From Variimorphobacter saccharofermentans (GTDB lineage Bacteria > Bacillota > Clostridia > Lachnospirales > Lachnospiraceae), in the NCBI RefSeq assembly GCF_014174405.1, contig NZ_JACEGA010000001.1, positions 804,001-868,000 of the forward strand: a stretch of 64,000 nt of DNA. Reading direction: 5' to 3'. Below the pieces are notes generated by a model, which did no database searches, had not been told where the DNA came from, and saw nothing but the letters and a program-made list of their open reading frames with translations. How positions within the stretch are numbered: the stretch's first letter is position 1; the number at the start of each line of letters is the position of its first letter. Made by a program: the position numbers and the translations under genes. Below, one piece after another: positions 54,816 to 62,230 of this stretch.

Positions 54816-54969
54816 TTCCTTACTCCGTTTCGGTGTATTAATGATTGAAGTTGATGTTTGGCTGATCAGCTTTGATTTCCATGTAGAAATATCATATCTA
54901 TACATTATGCATATTCCGTGTTAATTTTCAAGAGGTACCGTGAGAGATTCTATTGATATGGAGGTTGTT

Positions 54970-56295
54970 ATGGACTTATTTGATTATATGAGAAGTAATA
55001 CTATGAAAAAGGAGGCTCCATTGGCCTCAAGACTACGACCGTCTACACTGGATGAAGTAGTGGGACAGCGGCATATTATTGGGAAGGATAAATTACTATA
55101 TCGGGCTATTAAGGCAGATAAGTTAAGCTCTATCTTATTTTACGGACCACCAGGAACCGGAAAAACCACTCTGGCAAAGGTGATTGCCAATACTACCAGT
55201 TCCCTGTTTACTCAGATTAATGCGACCTCAGCCGGGAAAAAGGATATGGAGGCTGTTATTGAGGAAGCGAAGAATAATCTCGGAATGTATGGTAAGAAGA
55301 CCATTCTGTTTATCGATGAGATTCATCGTTTTAATAAAGGACAGCAGGATTATCTGTTACCCTTTGTAGAAGACGGTACCGTGATACTCATCGGAGCTAC
55401 AACAGAGAACCCTTATTTTGAAGTGAATTCCGCGCTTATATCCAGATCCATCATTTTCGAATTAAAACCTCTTGATAAGGAGGATATCAAAACTCTCATA
55501 ACAAGAGCCATCAATGATCAGGAAAAGGGGATGGGAGCATATAAGGCTGTGATAGAAGACGATGCGTTGGAATTTCTTGCTGATATTGCCAATGGAGATG
55601 CGAGAGCTGCATTAAATGCGATAGAGATTGGGGTATTGACGACGGAGCGGTCTGAGGATGGCAAGATTCATATCACTCTGGAGGTTTCCTCTGAGTGCAT
55701 TCAAAAACGGGTATTAAAGTATGATAAGCAAGGGGATAATCATTATGATACCATATCCGCGTTTATCAAAAGCATGCGAGGTTCGGATCCGGATGCAGCG
55801 ATTTATTATCTGGCCAGAATGCTGTATGCAGGGGAAGAGGTGGCGTTTATAGCCAGAAGAATCATGATCTGTGCGGCAGAGGATGTATCCAATGCAGATC
55901 CCAATGCGTTAGTAGTTGCAACCTCAGCAGCCCTGGCAGTAGAACGTTTAGGTATGCCGGAAGCCAGAATAGTATTGGCTCAGGCAGCAGCCTATGTGGC
56001 GTGTGCGCCTAAGAGTAATTCCGCTATCTGTGCGATTGATGAAGCGACTAAGGTCGTAGAAAATGAAAAAACAGCGACGATACCCTCCTATCTTATGGAT
56101 GCACATTATAAAGGAGCGGCTAATTTAGGACATGGGCTGGGATATATGTATGCACATGATTATGAAAATCACTATGTAAAGCAGCAATATCTTCCCGATG
56201 AAATAAAAGACCGGATATTTTACCGGCCATCGGATAACGGATATGAAAAGATAATCCAAGAGTATTTTAAGAAAATAAAAGGGGAGCAGTCCTAG
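54970..56295 (+). CDS. rarA: Replication-associated recombination ATPase RarA
   Basis: About 441 residues, AAA+ family MgsA/RarA/WRNIP1. N-terminal PLASRLRPSTLDEVVGQRHI, Walker A GPPGTGKTT, Walker B LFIDEIHRF, sensor 1 ATTENPYF and arginine-finger region LISRSIIFEL are seen. The C-terminal tetramer domain has AIYYLARMLYAGEEVAFIAR and GLGYMYAHDYENHYVKQQYL. It acts at stalled replication forks. Start 54970 follows GGAGGTTGTT. It overlaps the convergent gene by 4 nt. Confidence 0.95.
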   Translation: MDLFDYMRSNTMKKEAPLASRLRPSTLDEVVGQRHIIGKDKLLYRAIKADKLSSILFYGPPGTGKTTLAKVIANTTSSLFTQINATSAGKKDMEAVIEEAKNNLGMYGKKTILFIDEIHRFNKGQQDYLLPFVEDGTVILIGATTENPYFEVNSALISRSIIFELKPLDKEDIKTLITRAINDQEKGMGAYKAVIEDDALEFLADIANGDARAALNAIEIGVLTTERSEDGKIHITLEVSSECIQKRVLKYDKQGDNHYDTISAFIKSMRGSDPDAAIYYLARMLYAGEEVAFIARRIMICAAEDVSNADPNALVVATSAALAVERLGMPEARIVLAQAAAYVACAPKSNSAICAIDEATKVVENEKTATIPSYLMDAHYKGAANLGHGLGYMYAHDYENHYVKQQYLPDEIKDRIFYRPSDNGYEKIIQEYFKKIKGEQS

Positions 56296-56549
56296 TTGGA
56301 TTGCTCCTCTTCATTATCATTGGATGATGATTCTTCTTCCGCCGGCTTCTTATCATCACGGTGTACATATTGATACACTGCGATGAAAGAGTATATCATA
56401 ATCGGTATTACAATGGTACAGAATACACTGGCCAGGAAGAAGCCCGGTGCTTTCTCGCTGGCAAAGATAGCCGCTATGAGAGAAATTATATACATAGAGA
56501 CAAGAAGGATAAGTCCTATGATAGAAGCAATACGTTTTACATTTTTCAT
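56292..56549 (-). CDS. Small two-helix membrane protein
   Basis: About 85 residues: basic start (KNVKRIA), two helices (SIIGLILLVSMYIISLIAAI and FFLASVFCTIVIPIMIYSFI) and a charged Glu/Ser/Asn-rich tail. Such proteins are common in Lachnospiraceae, but I know no function. Start 56549 follows GAAAGGATCTTAT. It converges with rarA. Confidence 0.75.
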   Translation of the reverse strand: MKNVKRIASIIGLILLVSMYIISLIAAIFASEKAPGFFLASVFCTIVIPIMIYSFIAVYQYVHRDDKKPAEEESSSNDNEEEQSN

Positions 56550-56871
56550 ATAAGATCCTTTCTTAATGCAGGTAATACGCATGTGTTATTATTTATCATT
56601 ATAGTAAAGAAAAGGCGAAAAAGCAACCGGCAGTCTTTATTGTGGTAGTGTGTTAGGTTTTGTCTCTTCGGTAATAAATACCACTTTCTTAGTTATTCTT
56701 TTCGTTGTAAATAAATAGAAATCCTTGCTTGAAATAGTCTATAATACAGACTAGTCTCACAATTCATCAATAACAGTTGATGTCTACCAGAATATGTATT
56801 ATTATTTATCTATTGCAATTTATAAATGTATTTTATCATAACTAAGACAAGGTTTATATCGGAGAAAAAGC
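56550..56871. other. Gene-free AT-rich gap
   Basis: About 320 nt between the divergent small membrane gene and the ABC remnant. A TATAAT-like CTATAATAC near 56740 may be part of the promoter of the remnant, but no good -35 is placed. No RNA gene or repeat was recognised. Confidence 0.3.
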
Positions 56872-57052
56872 ATGAGCAAGGAATTGATTTGTATAAAACA
56901 ATTATCTAAAAGCTATGGCAACAAGAAAATATTGAATAATATTGATCTGGTGATAGAGGAAGGGCAATCCATAGCATTACTCGGAAATAACGGTACAGGT
57001 AAAAGCAAAAGAAGGCTATAAGCTTAGAGAAATGAAGGGTAAACTGGAATGA
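56872..57052 (+). pseudogene. ABC transporter ATPase with large internal deletion
   Basis: ATG at 56872 (GGAGAAAAAGC upstream) starts a normal ABC ATPase N-terminus: LSKSYGNKKILNNIDLVIEE and Walker A LLGNNGTGKS. The frame then hits TAA at 57019. From 57005 another frame encodes AKEGYKLREMKGKLE and a TGA that overlaps the next ATG as ATGA, which looks like the original C-terminus of the same gene. So everything from after Walker A to the last 15 residues (normally about 200 residues) is missing. Signature and Walker B motifs are gone, so the product cannot hydrolyse ATP as a transporter. Confidence 0.8.
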
Positions 57053-57768
57053 AAGAATTACTAAAATACCATACAAGAATATATCTGAAGTCGAATAAAT
57101 TGGTCATGCCATTATTATTATGGCTCGTCTTTTTAAGAATAGGGTATTCGCAAAAGCCCTTGGAATATTTACCTAATATCGTAATGTCTGCCGGAGTTCT
57201 GCTATTTATTACGTCCTGGTTAGGGTTTAGTTACATGGATCTGGAGGATCCGATTACAGAACAGATTATGATCTTAAAGCTTTCCTCCATACATTGGTAT
57301 AATATAAGTAAAATAATATTTTTGATAGGAATCAGCCTGATGATGAGCCTGATCAGTGTTGCCGTTCCTGTAATTCAAAATATATTGCTTCGTGGTTCGC
57401 TGTTTAAGCGAGAAATTATTTACTCCGATGTATTAGGCGCGGTGTTATTGCATTTTCTAATTGCAGTACTTGGTGCAATGGTAGGAGCATTGGCTCATCC
57501 CCGAATTATAAAAAATCGTAAGCTTGCTGTATTGGCAGCGGGATCCGTAGCATTAATCGGTTATACAATCGGTATTATTAAATCCAATTTTCCTGTGGCA
57601 AAGCTTGTGATTTGGGTATTTCCCCCGGTGTATGATATCCTTGAGAAATTTAACGGGCTAGAGTATTTTAGCCTGAGCAATATGCTGATACCGGTTATAT
57701 ACGGATGTGTATATATCATATTATATATTTTGTTGCAGATGTTTCTATTATATAAAGTGAAATATTAG
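57049..57768 (+). CDS. ABC-2-like membrane protein, partner of the deleted ATPase
   Basis: A 239-residue protein with six helices (for example LVMPLLLWLVFLRIGY, IIFLIGISLMMSLISVAVPV, AVLAAGSVALIGYTIGIIKS). Its start overlaps the ATPase remnant stop (ATGA), so the two formed one transporter. The N-terminal KELLKYHTRIYLKSNKLVMP fits ABC-2 type permease subunits. With the ATPase lost it may be non-functional or served by another ATPase. Confidence 0.65.
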   Translation: MKELLKYHTRIYLKSNKLVMPLLLWLVFLRIGYSQKPLEYLPNIVMSAGVLLFITSWLGFSYMDLEDPITEQIMILKLSSIHWYNISKIIFLIGISLMMSLISVAVPVIQNILLRGSLFKREIIYSDVLGAVLLHFLIAVLGAMVGALAHPRIIKNRKLAVLAAGSVALIGYTIGIIKSNFPVAKLVIWVFPPVYDILEKFNGLEYFSLSNMLIPVIYGCVYIILYILLQMFLLYKVKY

Positions 57769-57792
57769 TTTGCCATAGAATGGAGGATACGA

Positions 57793-58479
57793 ATGAAAAC
57801 AATAGGATTAATCGGCGGAATGAGCTGGGAATCTACAGTGGAGTATTATAAGATTATCAACGAAGTGGTAAAAACGAGATGCGGTGGGCTGCACTCCGCA
57901 AAATGTTTATTATATAGTGTGGATTTCGATGAAATTGAACGTTGTCAGGCATCAGGAGAATGGGAAAAGTCGGGAAGGATACTGGGAGAGGCTGCTAAGT
58001 CTCTGGAACGAGGGGGAGCAGACTTTATTCTGATCTGTACCAATACCATGCATAAGGTCGTGAAATATATCGAGGATGCAGTAAGAATTCCGGTTTTACA
58101 CATTGCGAAAGCAACAGCGGATTGTATAAAGAAGGAGAAGCTTCATACCATTGGATTATTAGGTACAAAGTATACAATGGAACAGGATTTCTATAAATCA
58201 AAATTGGAGGAGAGTGGCCTTACCGTGTTGATACCGGACTCCTCCGAGAGGGAGTTTGTGAATAAAGTTATCTATGAGGAGCTTTGCCTAGGTAAGATTG
58301 AACCTGCCTCCAAAGAAATATACCATCAAATAATTAGACGTCTGTCGGAGAGAGGAGCACAGGGAATTATACTGGGTTGTACCGAAATTGGCTTACTGGT
58401 AAAGCAGGAAGAAACAGAAATTCCTCTCTTTGATACTACCAGAATACATGCGATAGAAGCGGTAAATGTGGCTTTATAG
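57793..58479 (+). CDS. Aspartate/glutamate racemase family protein
   Basis: A 228-residue cofactor-independent racemase. N-terminal IGLIGGMSWESTVEYYKIIN, first catalytic cysteine in LICTNTMHKV, second in IILGCTEIGLL. This matches the YgeA/RacX group, which racemises aspartate or a broad range of amino acids. D-amino acids could feed the wall. ATG follows AATGGAGGATACGA. Intact, between decayed loci. Confidence 0.92.
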   Translation: MKTIGLIGGMSWESTVEYYKIINEVVKTRCGGLHSAKCLLYSVDFDEIERCQASGEWEKSGRILGEAAKSLERGGADFILICTNTMHKVVKYIEDAVRIPVLHIAKATADCIKKEKLHTIGLLGTKYTMEQDFYKSKLEESGLTVLIPDSSEREFVNKVIYEELCLGKIEPASKEIYHQIIRRLSERGAQGIILGCTEIGLLVKQEETEIPLFDTTRIHAIEAVNVAL

Positions 58480-58499
58480 CGATGAATGTATCACAATAA

Positions 58500-59165
58500 T
58501 TATCTTTTCTGAAAGTATAAGTGAAACATATTTCTCTTAAAATCAAGTAAATGCTCTTCCTTCATTTTATGAAGCTCCCTTAACATGGAGCTGCGGTTAA
58601 CACAGAGAAAGCTTGCCATTTCCTTGTGATTGAAGGGTGAGGTCACTTGTCTGGGATTCGATTGTTCAACAGATAACTGCAATAGATAAGCGAGAATACG
58701 CTCACGTATGGTCTTTTTCGATATAATTTCAATCTTGTCCATCAGAGAACGGCATTTATAGGCTAACAGATTAACCAAATTCTCATTCAGCCTTTGATGG
58801 TATCTGCAATTGTTCTTGCATAGGTGTAATATGTTGTCGTACTTGATAAACAAGACGGTACAATCAGTAGCGGCGCGGTAATTTACTGTGCTGCTCTGGA
58901 TGTGAGGACAGATAAATACCTCACCGAATAAATTATCTTGATGAATCTCCGTATAAAAATAGATATTACCAGCATAATCTTCCTTTTCCATGAAGATCCT
59001 TCCGGATATTATTAGGCCGATAAAGTTGATCTGATTACCTTCATGGATAATATATTCATCTTTTTTATAAGATTTCTTTATTAAGGATAGGCATTTTAAA
59101 AGCTTCTCCAGTTCTGTTTTATTAATTCCTTTAAATAATGGATGATTTTCTAATATATCTTTCAT
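58500..59165 (-). CDS. Crp/Fnr family transcription regulator
   Basis: A 221-residue protein. The cyclic-nucleotide-binding fold (about 10-125) has HPLFKGINKTELEKLLKCL, EYIIHEGNQINFIGLIISG and DNLFGEVFICPH. A dimer helix follows, then a winged helix-turn-helix with HKEMASFLCVNRSSMLRELH. Four extra cysteines (ICPH, LCKNNC) could form a redox or metal site, but no Fnr N-terminal cluster is present. The recognition helix NRSSMLREL lacks the glutamate of E. coli Crp, consistent with a TGTTG rather than TGTGA half-site. The divergent antiporter promoter carries such a site. Confidence 0.88.
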   Translation of the reverse strand: MKDILENHPLFKGINKTELEKLLKCLSLIKKSYKKDEYIIHEGNQINFIGLIISGRIFMEKEDYAGNIYFYTEIHQDNLFGEVFICPHIQSSTVNYRAATDCTVLFIKYDNILHLCKNNCRYHQRLNENLVNLLAYKCRSLMDKIEIISKKTIRERILAYLLQLSVEQSNPRQVTSPFNHKEMASFLCVNRSSMLRELHKMKEEHLLDFKRNMFHLYFQKR

Positions 59166-59305
59166 AATAATACTCCATTCAACCGCAAGAAACTCATATT
59201 TCTATGAATTGTGTTATATTTATATTTGTGATTATGGTGTCAAAAGTCAGCAATATAGTAACTCAATGAATATTAGTGGATATAAAATATAGTTTATTCC
59301 TTTTG

Positions 59306-59321
59306 TGTTGCAATTGCAACA
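59306..59321. promoter_or_regulatory. Crp/Fnr-type box, 16-bp perfect palindrome
   Basis: TGTTGCAATTGCAACA has the 5-6-5 geometry of Crp/Fnr sites (TGTTG-N6-CAACA). Its centre lies about 40 nt before the expected start of the antiporter transcript, the class II activator position. The matching -10 (TATAAT, 59342-59347) lacks a usable -35, as expected for an activated promoter. Confidence 0.65.
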
Positions 59322-59341
59322 TACGAATATATTTGATTTGC

Positions 59342-59347
59342 TATAAT
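59342..59347 (+). promoter_or_regulatory. -10 element of the antiporter promoter
   Basis: TATAAT with no SigA -35 at 16-18 nt; see the palindrome at 59306-59321. Confidence 0.55.
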
Positions 59348-59395
59348 GAGTAAGGCAAAAATTGAATGAGTATTATTAAACAAAGGAGTTTTATC

Positions 59396-60589
59396 ATGGA
59401 ATCGTTTGTAATTTTCAAGAATTTAGCATTAATCATTGTTGCTGCAAAGGGCTTTGGTATGCTGGCTAGAAAACTTAAGGCACCACAGGTTGTAGGAGAA
59501 ATTATAGCTGGTTTAATCTTGGGACCCAGTGTATTAGGGCTAGTGGATCAAAGTGATTTTATAATACAGATGGCGGAAATTGGTGTGGTTTTACTGATGT
59601 TTCTGGCTGGCTTGGAGACGAACCTGAAGGAGCTTTTAAAGACGGGTCCCATTGCATTTGCTGTTGCCTGCGCAGGTGTTGCAGTTCCTCTTGTAGGAGG
59701 TTATTTACTGTATTCGGTATTTTATGGATTTGCTCCGGCAAGTTCGGATGAATTTTACAGGGCTGTGTTTACCGGAGTTATAATGACTGCAACCTCAGTC
59801 AGTATAACCGTTCAGACGTTAAGAGAACTCGGTCGTTTAAAGGGACGAGTGGGAACGACAATATTAAGTGCTGCGATTATTGATGATGTAATCGGTATTA
59901 TTGTATTGACATTTGTCATTGGGTTTAAAAATCCATCTGTGAAACCGATATCCGTTATAGTGAATACAGTTTTGTTTTTTGCATTTAGTATCGTGGTAGG
60001 AATAGTATTTTTCTATATATTTAAGTATTTATCCAAAAAATATCCACATACTAGGAGAATTCCAATCTTTGGCTTAGTACTTTGCTTTGGATTAGCTTAT
60101 ATAGCAGAAAAATACTTTGGAATAGCAGATATCACAGGTGCTTATTTGGCTGGTATTATTTTATGTAGTATACAGGAATCTGACTATATCGCAGAAAAGA
60201 TGGACATCAGCTCTTATATTATCTTCGGCCCGATTTTCTTTACAAGTATCGGATTAAAAACTTCCATACAGAATTTTACGCCATCCCTAATCCTTTTCTC
60301 CATTGGTTTTGTACTGGTAGCATTAATCTGTAAAATAATTGGTTGCGGTATCATGGCAAAACTATGCAGATTTAATGGTATTGATTCACTGAAAATTGGA
60401 GTCGGAATGATGACAAGAGGAGAAGTGGCGCTAATTGTGTCCCAGAAAGGACTTGCGGTAGGATTGCTGAGTGGGGAATTCTTTACTCCGGTTATTTTAT
60501 TAATCATGGTATCGTCTATAATCACTCCAATTATTATGAAGCTGCTTTATCGATCAAAACCTGAAGCTAATATGGAAGGTAATGCATAG
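59396..60589 (+). CDS. CPA2-type cation/proton antiporter
   Basis: About 397 residues and 12-13 helices, Na_H_Exchanger domain. Motifs: KAPQVVGEIIAGLILGPSVL, GVVLLMFLAGLETNLKEL, SAAIIDDVIGIIVL with the ion-binding Asp pair, and MMTRGEVALIVSQKGLAVG. There is no C-terminal TrkA domain, unlike KefB/C. Na+/H+ or K+/H+ exchange is likely; the ion is not predictable. Start 59396 follows AAAGGAGTTTTATC. Probably controlled by the divergent Crp/Fnr gene. Confidence 0.9.
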   Translation: MESFVIFKNLALIIVAAKGFGMLARKLKAPQVVGEIIAGLILGPSVLGLVDQSDFIIQMAEIGVVLLMFLAGLETNLKELLKTGPIAFAVACAGVAVPLVGGYLLYSVFYGFAPASSDEFYRAVFTGVIMTATSVSITVQTLRELGRLKGRVGTTILSAAIIDDVIGIIVLTFVIGFKNPSVKPISVIVNTVLFFAFSIVVGIVFFYIFKYLSKKYPHTRRIPIFGLVLCFGLAYIAEKYFGIADITGAYLAGIILCSIQESDYIAEKMDISSYIIFGPIFFTSIGLKTSIQNFTPSLILFSIGFVLVALICKIIGCGIMAKLCRFNGIDSLKIGVGMMTRGEVALIVSQKGLAVGLLSGEFFTPVILLIMVSSIITPIIMKLLYRSKPEANMEGNA

Positions 60590-60597
60590 ATTGTTTC

Positions 60598-61401
60598 TTA
60601 TGACGGAATATGGATTCGGATACTGAAGGTGGCGCCGCCTCCTTCGGTATCACGAACGGTAAGCTTTCCACCAAGGAGTTGGATGATTTCCTTCGCAATG
60701 CTAAGTCCCAGTCCGAAATGCTGCTTTTCATTACGGGATGGATCAATCCGGTAAAAACGATCGAAAATAAGCTTCTTATCCTTATCAGCAATCCCTACAC
60801 CGTGATCCTGCACCTCAAGATATAGGAAGTGATTATTGGTGTAACTGCGAAGAATGATATCCTTGTTATTTGGTGAATAAGCCAAGGCGTTATCAAGGAG
60901 AATTAGTAAAACCTGTTTTAGCCGTTCTTTGTCGCTGATTATAGCAGGAAGTGCTTCTTCCGGAAGCTCCAAGGATAGGGAATGATCCTTCTGGAGGCAG
61001 AGAGGGAGAAAGGCTTCATAGGTTTCTATGAGAAGAGTGTCAGTTTCTACTGGCTCTTTTTTTATTTCCCATGACTTCGCATCGGCGGAAGCAAGGATTA
61101 GCATATCATTGATTAACCGAGCCATACGTTTACATTCCTTGTCAATTCCCTCAATGAATTTCTGCGAATCATTAGTAACTGAAGCAATTGCTGAGTTGTT
61201 GGCACAGATCACGGAGAGTGGAGAACGCAGCTCATGGGAAGCAGCAGCTATAAAACGACTCTGTTTCTCTTGACTTTCCTTTATTGGCTTAAGCATATTC
61301 GTAACAAATAGGACACTGACAAAGAATAAGGCAGCAATACCAGTTGATGGAAGACAAAACAGTCTAAGTAAACCCTCCATAACACTGCGAAAATTTCTCA
61401 T
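60598..61401 (-). CDS. Sensor histidine kinase, N-terminally truncated
   Basis: A 267-residue frame with one helix (GIAALFFVSVLFVTNMLKPI), HisKA (phospho-acceptor in AASHELRSPLSVI), N box LLDNALAYSP, G1 DHGVGIAD, F FDRFYRID and G2 GLGLSIAKE. Such kinases normally have a first helix and a sensing loop before this point; here the frame opens only just before the second helix, and stops lie directly upstream. The ATG at 61401 has only a weak GGA. No response regulator gene is nearby. The 5' end probably was removed together with the 5' end of the divergent gene at 61403. Confidence 0.7.
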   Translation of the reverse strand: MRNFRSVMEGLLRLFCLPSTGIAALFFVSVLFVTNMLKPIKESQEKQSRFIAAASHELRSPLSVICANNSAIASVTNDSQKFIEGIDKECKRMARLINDMLILASADAKSWEIKKEPVETDTLLIETYEAFLPLCLQKDHSLSLELPEEALPAIISDKERLKQVLLILLDNALAYSPNNKDIILRSYTNNHFLYLEVQDHGVGIADKDKKLIFDRFYRIDPSRNEKQHFGLGLSIAKEIIQLLGGKLTVRDTEGGGATFSIRIHIPS

Positions 61402-61402
61402 T

Positions 61403-62230
61403 GGTTCCGAAGATGATTATTATTGTGAAGTTATGGAGGGGAAGCAGATTTATTTAAAACATTACTGGTTTGATAAGTCTGTAAGCTCCATTCCCGCCAA
61501 GGAGCTTACGATATTTGCTCTCAATGATAGCAATACCATTCGTCAGGCCATTGTAGCATATCAAAAGCAAAATCCTGATATTTACATTAATTTCCGGGTT
61601 GCAAATAATAATCAGAATGTTATTTACACATATGGTGTAAAAAATCCGAATGAGACACTGTCCATATCAGATTATGTAGAAGCATTGAATACCGAGCTAC
61701 TTGCCGGTAAAGGAGCAGACATTCTGATATTAGATGGATTACCGATAGAATCCTATATAGAAAAAGGCGTACTGGAAGATATGGAGGATGTTTTACTACC
61801 CCAAATAGAGGCAGATGTGCTAATGAAAAATATTGCGGAAAACTATGTGAAAGACGGAAAGATCTATACCATGCCGTTACGCTTTAGGGTACCAATCATA
61901 TACGGTTCTTCAGAGGCAGTAAATGCATCGAAATCTCTGGAGGATTTAGCAAGGTTCTCCGAGGAGAATACAGAGGTTCCGTTATTCGGAAAGTGTGATT
62001 ATCGATCTCTGTCCGCATGGATGTTACTTCTCAATTATGGCGATGTGATCAATGCCAACGGAGAAATCAATGAGGAGAATTTCGAAAGGTTCTTACAGAA
62101 TATAAGCAAAATTGCCCAAAATATACAAGCAGCCGGGGACATTAAGCCTATGGTTATGAATTCTTCGCAAGGAATTTACGTTGGACATTGGGCTATGTTA
62201 GTATTTGAGCAGCAGCTTCTGTTACGGTAG
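61403..62230 (+). pseudogene. Solute-binding protein fragment, lacking both ends
   Basis: The frame runs from about 61403 (first ATG 61433) to TAG at 62230. It contains ELTIFALNDSNTIRQAIVAY, KQNPDIYINFRV, an ILILDGLPIESYIEKGVLED region and IYTMPLRFRVPIIYGSS, as in family 1-like extracellular solute-binding proteins. No signal peptide or lipobox precedes it, and the text starts mid-domain (DDYYCEVMEGKQIYLKHYWF). At the 3' end it stops abruptly after GHWAMLVFEQ where the HlyD-like frame takes over. So both ends appear deleted. Confidence 0.65.
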
